Assembly (NCBI GenBank): GCA_963682055.1 | Contig: OY821742.1 | Location: 24,120,560 to 24,184,559, forward strand | Origin: Primula veris | Taxonomy: Eukaryota > Streptophyta > Magnoliopsida > Ericales > Primulaceae | Direction: 5' to 3' | DNA length: 64,000 bases | Part shown: positions 22,865-36,118 of the stretch, one piece after another | Position numbering within the stretch: position 1 is the first letter of the stretch | How the letters are laid out: each line of letters begins with the position of its first letter | The notes under the pieces: model-generated | The model's input: the letters and a program-made list of their open reading frames with translations, nothing else | Told to the model about the DNA's origin: nothing | The model's database searches: none | Made by a program: the position numbers and the translations under genes

Positions 22865-23184
22865 TATACTACTATAGTCATTGAAGGAAGCATGGGTAGA
22901 CCCCCTATTCTATATATACATATATATATACACTGTATAATATATACACACTAGTAACACTGGCCCATGGGTTGCATGCGCGACGCGTAATGACATAAGT
23001 ATCGTAAATGTGTTCTAGTATGAACACAATAGTCGCATTTTGTATCATTTATTGAGATTATGCGGGTTAAAACGAATTGTTCATTGAAGTAGGGTACATG
23101 AGTAATTAGGAAAATAGAATGAGGATGAATCGTTAAGTGACAATCTTTAGCAGCTTCACCCAACTTTTAGGTTTGCTTATTTAT

Positions 23185-23232
<48 letters not shown>

Positions 23233-23617
23233 CTATGGGAGTAGCTAAAACGCTCTTCTTTTTTTGGAGATTTTTAATCTATATACATAGAAAATCTACT
23301 TTTTTGTTGATATTATCAAATGGGAGAGGGGCGTATTCTGTATGATTTTTTTATAGCAATTTTTTTAGAGATTTTAATCAAGCTGGATAAGGGAAGTAAC
23401 TAGGTGGAGAAAGTCAGGACATACCCCTATTTTGATTTTATTTTGACAAAAAAGTAATTTTTTAGTAAACATATGCCGGTTTTGTTCTCACCAGAAATAA
23501 TTGCAGTACTTTCTTCAGCTTACTAACAATATCTACTATATCGTCTGCCATGATAATCATTTTTGAAGTAATTATATATTTTATTTTTATGCCATTTTCA
23601 GCCCCACTCTTATAGAA
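22865..23617 (+). other. Upstream region of the CNGC gene with TA microsatellites
   Basis: Contains (TA)n tracts at about 22910-22945 and 23180-23230. A likely 5'-UTR intron acceptor (ccattttcag, AG at 23600-23601) precedes a 16-bp leader and the ATG at 23618. The first, non-coding exon and the promoter cannot be placed from sequence alone. Confidence 0.5.
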
Positions 23618-26600
23618 ATGGATTATTCGGAGAAGGATGAGATACCAATGCTATCCAGCAATTATGCAGAAAAGAATGAAAATTTGGGATCTCTGTCCAA
23701 AAAGTCAACTCATGGACGAAGTGCATCAATGTCGGCTCCTAGAAGTCCCATACATACGTTTGAAAGTGAATATAATTTTACGGGTCCCTTGAGGATTAAA
23801 AAGGAGAGTAAAAATATTCAGTTGAGTGGCAGTTTATCTACGAGCTACAAGCATGGTGCCAAAAATGAAACAGCGAATAAAACAATTGAAGCTGCAGTTG
23901 ATATTTATTCGTCATTAAAGGGTTTAAATCAGGATGGTTGGACAGAGAACCATGGTACCAATTATGAACATTTATTGAGATCTGGGCCGTTGGGAATGTG
24001 CAGTGACCCTTATTGCACAACTTGCCCCCTTTTTTATAATGGCAACCGGCAAAAAAATCTGGCATATTATTCTCCATCTATGGACTCCAAGGTCTATTTT
24101 CTTTGCTATGTCGCATAATTTCTGTTTTTGATTCATTTCCCTCATGGTAATTAGCGTTCCTATGATAATTACGACTGTATTGGCTAATTCCATTCTACGT
24201 AATATGTACTTGAACTTTAATGGCCACTGGTCACATGACTTGAGTACTGTCTACATATATTCCAATCCGAGGTTGGGACAAATCAAATGCTTTTTCGCAT
24301 GAATAGAACCTATATATCAATTAAACAACTATCAATCAAACAATGAAACCACTACCATCAAATCAAGAACATGCTTTGTTTAAGGTATAACCTTGTCTAT
24401 GATCTAATTTAGGAGATTAATCTTCTAAAGTATAGTTCCGCCTCTCAATTAAAGAGGCTATATCTTGCAGTTGTAGAAAGCTATACCCTGGAGCTTTCGG
24501 TTATTCAGAAAAGAAAGGTAACATACTAAAGAAGACACCAAAATAATTCAACACTTTAGGTATGGATACTTTATGAAGCACTTAAAAAAGACCAGGCTAT
24601 GACTGATAGGTGAGCTAGTGTTCAGATTTATGACCGATAGTGAGCTAGTGTTCAGTTTTATTATCCAATTTCTGATCTTCATGCTTTCCTTCTAAACACT
24701 TCATTAACAGAATTGTTATGCATTTTCCCAAGCGTTTGTTTATTTTCTTTCATCAACTCAATCTCAAATATAAATTATACTCAAATCATCATTCTTTTGT
24801 CGTTTATGCAGTTCCACAATGTCCTTTATGGAGATGCAAAAGGTTGGGCAAGGCGAATGTATTCTCACCTACTTCCTTATATTCCTGGAGTTATGAACCC
24901 TCACACTAAAGTTGTTCAACAGTGGAACAAATTCTTTGTCATCACCTGCTTATTTGCTATTTTTTTAGACCCATTGTTTTTCTTTCTGTTATCAGTTCAC
25001 CAGGTATTCTCTCTCTCTGTATATATATGTATATTCACAACGTTTTACTTTCTAGATTATTGATTGTTATGGGAAAGTTTTATTTGTTACTGTTGTGGAA
25101 GTAGAATATAGTTTGAACATCATAAATTCGTTTCTTGAGATTGCAAAGGCTATATTATGCTAACAAGTTTGAAGTTTGAAATGATGTCTAATCAGGTTCC
25201 TTGTTTAGATTAGATCTGCATACCTTTTTTCAGCTATTTAGGCTTTGGATTATGAAACCCTTGAGAGCGATATAGTACACGTGCGTGTTGACAGTTCAGA
25301 TTGAGTAAAGCCCTCCCTTATGTTGAGGATATATTGTACAATATTCCTGTTTCCTCACATCATTGGGGGAAATAAGATATCTTCGCTGAATCGTTTTACC
25401 TTTTGTTCCTTCTTTTTAACCACAACTTACAGAATCGTAAATGGGTTTACTTTCAAGAAAAGATTAATAAACCGTGCTCCTTGTGGGACATGATCTCGGG
25501 ATTTCCTGGATTTTTTTTTCTCTGTATCCCTAATGCTCTCTTTTTTAGTCAGCATATTATTTTTTCGATTACTCTTTAGTTTCGACGATACTACTTCTTG
25601 CATGCAGGATAATAAGTGCATAGTGATAAACCTTCCATTTACAACGACTCTTGTGTTTTTGAGATCCTTGACCGACTTGATTTACTTTATTAATATGTTG
25701 CTTCAGGTAAATGGCAATCTTCTTTCCTTGTTCATACTGTTTGTGGCTTTGTGCACATATTAAATGATCAGTTTTTTTTCTTAATTGGTATATAGAGCAC
25801 TCTTTCTATTTTAGCTTTCTTTTCATTATGGCCGTCCACTAGAACCCTTCATATCCATGAGGCTGAAGGAAAAAAGCACATTAAAGGAATGAAGCTTAAA
25901 AGTTAAAACTGATCTCAGAACCTTTTTCTTTTACTATTTGTGTACATTACATCGTAGATATGCTTAGAGTAACAATTAAACATTACTTCTGCCTGCTGGT
26001 CTTATTGGGAAGTAGTTAAGGGAAGTAAATTGCCCATAAAAAAATGCTGTTTTATATATCAGACAGTTACCATGTAAACTCCATCTAAAACTCTAGTTTT
26101 TCCTGATATTATTTGTTGCATGTGTAAGTATCATGTAAAAGATGTCTTCTTTTTTTGAAGTTTCGTCTCGCATATATTGCTCCCGAGTCTAGAGTGGTGG
26201 GTGCTGGAGAGTTAGTTGACCATCCAAAGAAAATTGCTATTAATTATCTTAAAGGATACTTTCTAATCGACTTCTCTGTTGTGCTGCCTCTTCCTCAAGT
26301 AAGTGAAGTACTTTCTTTATTCTTAGAACAGTGATGTTAATGATGTGTTTAAACCAAAGTATTCAACAAATAATTTGCGTCCCATTTTTTGTCTATGTTT
26401 GCATTGACATTCTTTTGTTGGAATATTTCACTTTTGCACACCCAGCTAATGAATTTAACGAATGGTACACCATACTAATAAATTTTACTATTTGAACACC
26501 AATCTATACAAAATAGAACAAGTACACTCTACACCAGCTTAAAATTTCCAACTCGAAAGCACTTGTTATGTACTAGTTATTCTATTATGCTGGTGTACTG

Positions 26601-29600
26601 AACACCAATCCATACAAAATCGAACAATTAGTATTACACTACCAGCGTTAAAACTTAAGCTTTTAAGCATTGGTGAAATTTCATAGGTTAGTGCACTAAC
26701 TGTTAGATATTGTGTAGACTGGTGTTTAGATTGTGAGTTCTTATAAATTGGTGCAGTAATTGTTCTCTTGTGTAGATTAAAATACTGTGGTGTAATAATT
26801 TTAAAAACTTGTATACAATGAGTAATCGCTGCATTTTCCTACTAGCCTTCTACCGCTAAATGAAATTAACTGTTAATTGTTCTTTGTGTTAAACATTTTG
26901 TTTTCTATGAATACAGATTATTATATTACTGGTGATACCTAATTTCGTTGGGTCATCTGGAGCAAATTACGCAAAGAATCTTTTACGTGCAGCTGTTCTA
27001 ATTCAATATATTCCACGTCTCTGTAGATTTTTCCCATTTTTCATCGACCAGTCTCCGAGTGGATTTATTTTTGAGTCGGCATGGGCAAATTTTGTCATAA
27101 ATCTACTCACTTTTGTGTTATCTGGGCATGTTATTGGATCATTATGGTACCTCTTTGGCTTGCAGGTATGTGAAATTCTTTATATTTATGTAGTTAGGCA
27201 TAATAGATGCCTTAAATATAACTGTTCTTTGCACACATCTGTTGTCATTATCAAACAGGTAAGCGTATTAGATTTACATTACCAACAGCCCTCGTCTGAT
27301 GATAGATACTTAGGATTTAGATTTCTTGTACAGGTGTCGGTTTCACAGTAGGTTTTTCTTTTATTTGGTTTACATTAATGATCTATAGAACAATTACAAG
27401 TTCAAAGACCATTGTCATTATAACTTTACAGTTGGTGATTGTGACTTTAGTTTAGGATTTGTGTGTAGAGCCACAGTTTTGCTCATGGTAAATATTTAAA
27501 GGTTGATCCTGTTTAGTATCTTGAGGCTTACTGTTTTCCTCCGTAGACACAAAAAAGTGGGCTCTCGAAACCAAAGACATTTGCTGAATACTATAATGTA
27601 TCTGACACTTTCCTGTTATAATTTGCTCTTTCTTATGCAAATAATTATTTCTTTTGGTCAAAATGTGGATTTTGTATGCTACCAACGTGAGTTCTAGAAC
27701 TGCTATGATATGCTTTATAAAGCATTTGATAGAAATGCATTTTTACCTTGTGTCTTTCAGTTTATATATGCTGATGATTTTTTTATTGCTATTCATTTTT
27801 GTGTAGAGAGTTAATCAATGTCTTAGAGATGCATGTCACCACTCTGGATACAAGGACTGCAAGAAGTTCATTGATTGTGGCCATGGGAACAATATTCAAA
27901 ACTATAATTCACTTGCAACTTGGAAAAGATGGAAAAACAATTCAGATGCAACTGCTTGTTTCAATCAACAAGGGAATTTCAGTTACGGAATTTACGGTCA
28001 AGCTGTTAAACTCACTACAAAGAGTAGTATTGTTACCAGATACATATATGCATTGTTTTGGGGTTTTCAGGTTAATTCGTCTATCCTTTTTTTTGTGGGC
28101 TTGTTATGATCTTTGTATATACATTGTAAGTTTCATAACGATATTTTTGTTGCTTCATAGTTAGAAGAAGTCTACTGGAAAACACTACTGAAATTATGCA
28201 AGTGAAAGTCAATAACTCATAGTTTTGTTAGAATTCCACGTAATCGTTTGTATTTGTTATATTCTAAGTCAGTTCAATATCTGTTTCTTGAATGGTGAGT
28301 AGTGCTATTATTTTTGGGAACCTAAACAACTGAAAAGTTACTTGCTGTTATTAACTGGGGTTATTATACTTTAATACCTTAAACTATGGTCACTTTTTCG
28401 TTTAGTATCACAAACTATGAACTTTTTTTATTAGTACCGTGAACTTTGATTTTTTTTTTTAGTTTAATACAACTCCGTCAACTCTAACTACTTTTTGGAT
28501 GGAATCTGTTAAAATAAGGGGTATTTTGGTCATTTTATTACAATAGTTTCAATAAGACTAACGTTTGGTACAAAAATAATGAACGCAATGGTACGAAAAA
28601 CTAACGTTTCAATAATTTAGGGTACTGAATGAAAAAAAGCCATAGTTCATGGTACTAAACGAAAAAGTGACCATACCTAAAGGTACTAAAATATAAACCC
28701 ATTATTAACTCTCTGTAATGTACTTATTTCTGCATTCAGAACTTCCAAAGATATAAACAACTATAATACTTCATTATACCTGTGAATACATTACTGTAAA
28801 AATAATAGTGTTTTAAAAAGCGAAAACTTAGTTAAAAGTGTTTTGCAAAAGCTATGCCAAAAGCATAATAGCGTAAGCTTTTAGAGGTTAAAAAAGTGAA
28901 AAAGCGAGCTTTTAAGATTCTTTTAAGCTTTGAATTGAGTTTTTATCGAGGTTTGAATTGAGTTTTTTCGCTACGAAGCGAGCTTTTTAAAACAGAGAAA
29001 AATATTATTAAGAGAGGGAATGGTGTCCGAACTTAAGTTGGTTTAAACATGTCTTGATACTGTAATTGGAATCCGTAATCAGACTCCTTTTCCTAATACG
29101 ATGTGAACTTTATCCACTATTATGATCTGCTATGTAACAACTGAAGCTTTTTTTTAGGGGCCAACCATTGCATCACTTTATTTTTTGGATTTTACTTAGG
29201 TACAAATTCAACATTACGGTTTCACATCAGTTTAAGGTGTTGTTGAGGTTGATTTACAATACGTTATAGGTTTCCCCTTTCTTACAAATTCAGCTTTTAA
29301 ATGATATAGTGGCTAATTATATCACATGCTAAACTCCGTCTAGGTGAGTTTTAGATGTGTAATATTGATTGCAAAATGAAACCAATTATCTTCGAACTCG
29401 GTGCTGTACAATATTGACATTATTGAGAATTCCTTTTATTAGTCTTTACTATTCCTTGTATGTGTTCGTACCGAATCACCACTTTACAACTTTTGGTTGA
29501 TAACGTAATTTCCTTTTTGAATTATAAAGCAAATCAGTACACTTGCTGGTAATCAAGATCCTAGCTATTTCATCTGGGAGGTCCTTTTCACTATGGCCAT

Positions 29601-32600
29601 TATTGGCCTGGGTCTGTTACTTTTTGCTCTCCTGATTGGGAATATGCAAAATTTCCTACAGGCTCTTGGACGCAGGTAATATATCTTCTATTAACATTTG
29701 TTTTGCAACAATACTAGTTTTTGCACTTACGGATATTATCTTCAGTTCTTTTTTCTGTTATCTTCAAAATCACAATTACTTATTCTGCCTTGTCCCTTTG
29801 TGTAAGGGTGCTTGAAACCCCTCATATCCGTAGAAAGTTGAGGGATATTTATTTTACTGTAAAATATTTTTCCATTGAAAGGCTTATATAGTTTTATCTA
29901 TTAGCTAAAAAAAAAAACAGATTTAAGGTGCCATTTGATGATCTTAGATTCTTAAGTTATCTCATTCTGACCGGTCCAAACATTTTCGTCACTGTTTCTC
30001 TATGGATAAAATTTAATACTCCCTCCTGTTGGAATAGTCCCACATCGTTGAGGTATTGATAAAGCCAATGATTAATATATGCCCTTCTCCTTCCTTACTA
30101 AGAGGTCTTTTAGTGGGAAATGGATGGGTTTCTACATGGTATCAGAGCCAAAGGCTAGCCCGTTTGTATGATGGGCCACCTCCACCCGATTTGTTGATTG
30201 TACTTGTTGGGCTTATCGGAAATTGACCAACCCACAAGTGAGAGGGAGTGTTGGAATAGTCCCACATCGTTAAGGCATTGATAAAGCCAATGATTAATAT
30301 ATGCCCCTCTCCTTCTTTACTAAGAGGCCTTTTAGTGGGGAATGGATGGGTTTCTACACCTCCGTTCCATAATATTAATCCAGTCAGGTTTTTCACAAAT
30401 ATTAAGAAATGTTGGTTGGAGTAATATATATGTGTATAAAGTTTCAAATATACCCTCAAGATATTAATGATATGCATGATTTGCAAATAGCAATACTCAT
30501 TAAATAGGAGTATATGAGGAACTAAATTTTTTAAAATACCAATTGAACTATTACTATTATGGGATGGAGGAAATACCACATAGAAAAAAGGTTGACACTG
30601 TTTGGAAGGCTACCACCAGTTAGGTATCTTAGAGAAGTTCTATTTTTTTAACACATGTTATTTGTTTTGAAAAAGTATATTAATCATTGGACTCGGCATT
30701 TGTTTCAACTTTCACCTTGAAGGCTCAGAAATTTCGAGGAATGTTTATAAACTGGAAACTCGTCCATTTGATCATATTAACATATTGCTTTCGGTTGAAA
30801 TTTGATCATTGGTTAATTTGCCATAAATTGGCATCTCCTTCAATGTGTAAACTGTCTGTTATTATTAAAAATTCCTGTTTCTCTCCAGGCGGCTAGAGAT
30901 GTCCCTCAGACGGCGTGATGTTGAGCAGTGGATGAGCCATCGGCGATTACCAGAAGATTTAAGAAGGTGTTTACTGTTTGTTTCATTTCCCTTGTTCAAC
31001 ATTAGGAAGAGGGGCATCTGACTGTTTTATTTACACAGTCATGCTAACTGTTTTTTTTCTGAACCATTGGATATTAAATGCATGATCCAGAGGCTGATAT
31101 TAAATGTCCCAAATAAAACTTAATTTTCATTTCCCCAAGTAAGAAACCTCTGCCAAATTGTTCTCTCTCTACTTCTTCATCTTCAATTTCATTTTCTTTC
31201 GTATCTTCTTTTTTAGAGTATTCAATCAAAATGGTGACAATCCCCAGCTTTCCATCCTTTGACAACCAGATTTGCCATGACCAGGCATAACGGAACCACT
31301 TCAAATATTTTTTTCTGAATAAAAACACAAATATAATTTACTTCTTTATTGTGGATTTGATTAAACGCTCCTGCTATGCAACTAGATATACATGCTTGAA
31401 AAATTTGATTACTACAACCATTTGAATTTGAAATTGGTTTGATTATATAAGTTTACAATTTTTTGTTGTAGCTGATGAGTGTATTTAAATCTATCAATTT
31501 TTAAAATAGGAGACTAAATGGAAAATAAAACTACCTTTTTTTCTTTACAGATTTTCTTCGTTATGAGAGAATGGAGAAGGTGAGGGAAGAGAGAGAGAAA
31601 GAGGAAAGAAGGAAAAATTAAGTTATATTTGGACCTTTCAATATCAGCCTTTGGATTTTTTTGCTTAATATCCAATGGCTTAGAAAAAAAACAGTTAACA
31701 TGACTGTAAATAAAACAGTCAGAGGCCCCTCTTCCTCAACATTATGCTTCTTTACTTGTTTTGGAGGCCTAAATTGGTCTATGTATGATGGATTGTCCAG
31801 GGGATGTTTTAATTTTTTTTGACAATTTAAGATTTTTACAAACTCTCATGCGAATCTCCTGGTTCAGTAATATACTATGAGTTTGCAAATTTGATGAAAA
31901 CCTCATTTACTGCCATTACCTTTTGTTTAATTTTCTTATTAGTTGTTATTTCAGTGTTCTAGTTAAGATAGATCTATGCATATTTAGATCATATCTTGTC
32001 TTTTTTATTTTTATGTTTAGTTTATTAAGGTATTATATAAACCTCACTAGGGTGTCTTATATAAACCTCACTATGGTTCAGTAATATAGGGTGTCTTAAA
32101 AGTTGTTTCCAAGAATCAATCTCAAGGTGCATAAGTACCAAAAAAAGACAAGGAGTTGCGCAGAAGGATTTACTTTTGGTTTATCAAATACCTTGTCTAC
32201 ATCTAATTGGACACACCTTATCAACTCCTAATAGGAAAAGAAACACGAGTACCCATGAAAAGTAATACCAACACCCATAGAATGGAGCACAAACTTGACA
32301 AGGTCAGTAGTTTTAGGTTTCTTATATAATGTGAGGTTTACATCTGTAGTTTCTTGACTTGTGATGGTTAACCGTCTCTGTTTATTTTAATTTTATTGTT
32401 TTAAAAACATCAACAGACAACAATGATGTAGTAGACTGCTTATTATAATACCTATATTTGTTATTTCATGTAGGCAAGTTCGTCAAGCAGAAAGATACAA
32501 TTGGGCAGCCACTAGAGGTGTAAATGAAGAATTTTTATTGGAAAAATTACCCGAAGACCTGCAGATAGAAATACGACGACATTTGTTTAATTTAATAAAA

Positions 32601-34883
32601 AAAGTAAGCTTTTAAAACTGTAACTTGTTTGGTATTGAAATTGGTTACTTTTTTTTTTTAATTATATGTTTCTTTGCTACAAGTAGTTTCTCAATATACA
32701 CTGCAATTTGGTCGTTTAATGATTGGGATAATGAGCTCATTTAAATTCGAGAAAGACAGAACCAATCACGGTAAAGATTAATCTTCTAATTCATCATGAG
32801 TCCATGACACAACAATATGTTGTTATTTTTCAGGTACGTATATTTGCAATGATGGATGAACCTATCTTAGATGCTATTTGTGCAAAGCTAAGACAAAGAA
32901 CATACATTAAAGGAAGCAGAATTTTAAATCGTGGTGGTCTGATAGAGAAAATGGTTTTTATTGTGAGGGGGAAAATGGAAAGTATTGGAGAAGATAATAT
33001 CAAGGTTCCTCTATCTGAAGGGGATGTTTGCGGAGAAGAATTACTTACTTGGTGCCTTGAGCATTCTTCTGTGAATAGAGGTACAAGTAAAAAAAGTATT
33101 CTCTTGTAGTATAATAGTATTTATTAAATTTTTAACAAAATTCTTCTTCAATCTTCTTTGTGTTGTTTCAAACAGAGTTTTCTCTTTGCTCACCCTGATC
33201 TGTAATCTGTATAACATTTCAACCTCGTCTTTCAAAGACATAAATTTAAAATTTTCAAGTCATTTTTGCAAATATGAACATATATTAAGTTACTGAGTAT
33301 AGAATTTACATCTGATAGAGTCATAGAGTTGCTGTTTTATGATAGCTGTTAGTGAACTGGTCTTCTTATGAATTTTAAGTTTCTCCCAACCACCAAACGA
33401 AAATTTAAGAGACGAATGACACTTCCATTTTTCTGCTATTGGATTTAATAAGAAGCTTAAAGAGCTGTGGCAAATTATTACTACCAACATAACAGTACTG
33501 ATAACATACCATTCCATGTTGGCCAAATCTGACCAAGTTTCTATGGTTAGTGTTGAAACAATTAGAACTTTGTACAAAAAACAGTCGTCCTTGGCTTAGC
33601 AAAGGTTGATTTCCCAACATATTTTTGGAAACCATATTGAACTACTCAATCTTCCGCAGTTGTGCTTATTTTTGAGTTTTTACCATAAAATATTGTGCAG
33701 ATGGAAAAAAGGTAAGGCTTCCGGGGCCGAAACTGCTAAGCAACAGAATGGTAATGTGCTTCACAAATGTTGAAGCATTTACTCTGAGAGCTACTGATCT
33801 CGAAGAAGTTACCAGTCTTTTCTCAAGATTCTTAAGGAACTCACGTGTTCAAGGAGCTTTAAGGTGGGTATTTATGACCATAATATTTCTTTTTAGACTT
33901 GGTGGGAAAGGATGGACTCTAATCTTGTATCAGAGCAGGGCACTATTTGTTCGTTAGCTTGTTGGGCTCCCTTGTTTCTCTTGTTTACCCCATTTATCTT
34001 GTTTGTTTGCATTTGTGAGCTCTAACAAGACTAGTCACGAAATTTGATTGTTTAAAGATTAATCCTGTTGTAGTAGTGGCTGAGACTTTGTTGTGGTAGA
34101 CTACAATTAGGGAAAATGCAATTCATGACAATCTGCTTTCTAGACCAATTTTTAGAAAAAATAAAGTCATAAAACTAGTATTTTGAGTCTTTTGACTAGG
34201 TACGTTGAGCTTTGTTGTGGTAGATTATAATAATGGAAAAGTAGTTCAATAAGTAGGATTTGGAATGTATGGAAAAAAAATAAGCGCTCTTAGAAGTAAA
34301 TATATCTAGAAGATAAGGTATGCAATGTCAAGGTTTCCTTGGAGCATGTTTTGATAGACTACATAAAAATGAGGGTATATAGACAATATAAGTTGAACTT
34401 AGAAAAAAGAGGAAATAAATTACAAAATGCTGTAGGTGAAGGTATCAATCGAAGGTGAGCCTAGTTTTCTTGTTTAGACATCTCACAGGAGTTATTAACT
34501 TTTCTGTTCAACAAAATAATGATAACACGTAATTACCTATCTAGTAGAATCGTAATAGATGAAGGGTTGCCCTTAGACAAGAAAATAGTTCACTTCTGTA
34601 CCATTTCAATAAAAAAAAAATTGGGTGAATTACATTTCAATCACTTGGTTTCATGTTTTATTATCATGTTTACTATTACATGGCTAATTGTTATTGGATT
34701 GGAGTATTTCACCAAAATATTACTTTGTATATGTTATGCTTTCTTCATGGCAGGTATGATTCACCGTATTGGCGATACCTAGCTGCAAACCGAATACAAG
34801 TTGCTTGGAGATATAGAAAAAAGCGTATAAACCGAGCTGAAACCTCCAGAAACAACCATGAAAATAATGCTCCACTTCTGTAA
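23618..34883 (+). CDS. CNGC20: Cyclic nucleotide-gated ion channel, CNGC19/20 type, 12 coding exons
   Basis: Exons: 23618-24091, 24812-25003, 25608-25706, 26161-26298, 26917-27165, 27807-28070, 29530-29675, 30889-30966, 32474-32603, 32834-33080, 33701-33863, 34754-34883. All introns are GT-AG. The sum is 2310 nt, giving 769 residues plus stop, close to Arabidopsis CNGC20. The cytosolic N-terminus (1-~195) contains the clade signature GMCSDPYCTTCP. Six membrane segments span about 197-515, with the pore loop STLAGNQ near 475 and S6 followed by GNMQNFLQALGRR. The C-linker has MSHRRLPEDLRR and WAATRGVNEE. The cyclic-nucleotide-binding domain covers about 585-690 (RGGLIEKMVFIVRG, GDVCGEELLTWCL), and the IQ calmodulin site is IQVAWRYRKKR near the C-terminus. 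Such channels conduct Ca2+ at the plasma membrane and act in immunity and salt responses. No stop or frameshift was found. CNGC19 versus CNGC20 cannot be settled from one copy. Confidence 0.95.
28357..28701. mobile_element. Mutator-like MITE in CNGC intron 6 (9-bp target duplication)
   Basis: Flanked by TTATTAACT at 28348-28356 and 28702-28710. The ends are long inverted repeats: the left end (GGGGTTATTATACTTTAATA, then ATGGTCACTTTTTCGTTTAG) matches the reverse complement of the right end (CGAAAAAGTGACCAT, then GGTACTAAAATATAAACCCA). Length is 345 bp, with no coding sequence. The 9-bp duplication and long terminal inverted repeats indicate the Mutator superfamily. Confidence 0.85.
30019..30573. 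mobile_element. Stowaway-like MITE in CNGC intron 7, split by a TRIM
   Basis: Left terminus CTCCCTCC (TA at 30017-30018) is separated by the TRIM from its continuation cctccGTTCCATAATATT at 30359. The right terminus ATTATGGGATGGAGGAAA ends at 30573 with TA at 30574-30575. Removing 30027-30363 restores a MITE of about 218 bp whose two ends are inverted repeats of the CTCCCTCCGTTCC type. Confidence 0.8.
30027..30358 (+). mobile_element. TRIM (terminal-repeat retrotransposon in miniature), TSD CCTCC
   Basis: Two 110-bp LTRs, 30027-30136 and 30249-30358 (TGTTGGAATAGTCCC to GGGTTTCTACA), differ by six substitutions, all transitions. A primer-binding site TGGTATCAGAGCCA, complementary to initiator-Met tRNA, follows directly at 30137-30150. 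A purine tract (gtgagaggga) precedes the second LTR. Target duplication is CCTCC at 30022-30026 and 30359-30363. Total 332 bp, with no coding capacity. It must use enzymes from another element. Confidence 0.92.
31005..31735. mobile_element. Mutator-like element, 731 bp, non-coding, in CNGC intron 8
   Basis: Flanked by perfect 9-bp duplications TCAACATTA (30996-31004 and 31736-31744). The terminal inverted repeats are about 70 bp or longer: the left end GGAAGAGGGGCATCTGACTG and the right end CAGTCAGAGGCCCCTCTTCC are reverse complements with one mismatch, and the similarity continues inward (tggatattaa both sides). No transposase frame is present, so it is non-autonomous. Confidence 0.88.
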
Positions 34884-35383
34884 CATGCATCTTCTGTATT
34901 AGCATACTGATCTCGTATTCTTTACATTCTAAATCATGGGGTCACATGTATTAGTCCCGGAGAAAACAAAATCAATGAGTTTGTAGTTGTAGCGAAATCC
35001 CATATCAGGATATTAAACCTGTGTTAAAAAAGTAAATTAAATTTGTGTCTACATTCAAGATGACTCTTCTCCATATCATTTTTATGTTGATTTGGGCCGA
35101 GTTTGGTGTTACCAAGCTTCTCAAATGCTGCTTGGAACTACTTCTAGAAACTGTGAGCATTATCGTTTATCATGTTTAGTAAAAAAACTTAGTAATAAAC
35201 TTAGTAATATGAAGTTGTGGAGGATAGATTTAACTGTTACTAAGAGGAACAGAATTCAATAGCAAGCAATCTGTAGAAAATACATTGCTTAAAAAAACTT
35301 GCAAAAAGAAAGCTAATATAACTCCAGAGTTACCTTTTGGGATGCTTATGATATTTCATATGCCAGTTTTTCTTACTCCCTAA
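34884..35383 (+). other. CNGC 3' UTR and downstream flank
   Basis: AT-rich. No strong canonical AATAAA signal directly after the stop. No other gene is seen. Confidence 0.5.
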
Positions 35384-35759
35384 GAGCATCCGCAATAGTG
35401 ATAAGTCGATTGTTAGATTAAGTTGTTACATAATATACATGTTGTTAACATTGTTGTTATATTTAACAACAAAATTAACATAGTTAAATGATGACATGTC
35501 AATTTGGTCGACTAAATTCTATATTAAATCCTACAATAAAGCAAAAATAACACATTCTCCATTTATTATTTGTTTACTATAATATTTTTGTTTATCCGAA
35601 ATTAATTATTTATTATAAATCAATAGATAATGCTGTTAAAAAAAATGCACTAATGTGACACTTATATGATTGTTAAGATTAACATATATATGTGGCAGTT
35701 AACATGCACATGTGTCACTATTTAACAATAAAAATTTAACACTATTATTGTAAATGTTC
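35384..35759. mobile_element. MITE, possibly PIF/Harbinger-like (TAA target)
   Basis: Left end GAGCATCCGCAATAGTG and right end CACTATTATTGTAAATGTTC are imperfect inverted repeats, flanked by TAA (35381-35383 and 35760-35762). 376 bp, AT-rich, non-coding. Superfamily assignment rests on the 3-bp target and is tentative. Confidence 0.6.
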
Positions 35760-35863
35760 TAACAGATCTCTCAATCTTCCTTTTAATAGAAAAATAATAA
35801 TGTTAAATATTGAGTTAAGAAACAGTCACTATTGCCGTCTGGAGAGTGAAAAGGAGTTGTTAT

Positions 35864-36085
35864 TGTAGAATTGCATGACTTTACTGTTAAAATAGATTAA
35901 TTATCTAATTAGCTCTTTGGTAGTATTAGTTAGTAGTTGACTAATATTAAAGTTTATTAGTTAGCATTTAATATAGAATTATGTAGAATCTTGTACTAGC
36001 CTGTATATAAAGGCTGTCTATGTATTCATTTGAAGTAAGTGAGAATTACATATAATAAAACTTATCATCTCTTCAAATATTCACA
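35864..36085 (+). repeat. 5' LTR (222 bp) of Ty1/copia element
   Basis: Runs from TGTAGAATTGCATG to ATTCACA, with a TATA-like box (ctgtatataaagg, about 36002). It is followed at once by a primer-binding site TGATATCAGAGC (36086-36097), complementary to initiator-Met tRNA. Matched by the 3' LTR at 40567. Confidence 0.9.
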
Positions 36086-36118
36086 TGATATCAGAGCGAT
36101 CTCTGAAATTCTAATAAA

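Noticed and set aside
26430..26800. Possible MITE in CNGC intron 4 (repeated 'acaccaatc-atacaaaat')
   Set aside because: Direct and weakly inverted short repeats only; no terminal repeats or target duplication could be defined.
30027..30358. Cassandra-type TRIM carrying a 5S rRNA-like promoter
   Set aside because: The 110-bp LTRs are too short, and no 5S box A/IE/box C sequence is recognisable.
33900..33960. PBS-like 'ttgtatcagagcagg' in CNGC intron 11
   Set aside because: No flanking LTRs or target duplication found; a short match only.
34519..34782. 87-codon ORF at the end of CNGC intron 11
   Set aside because: It reads through the intron acceptor in a different frame from the last exon.
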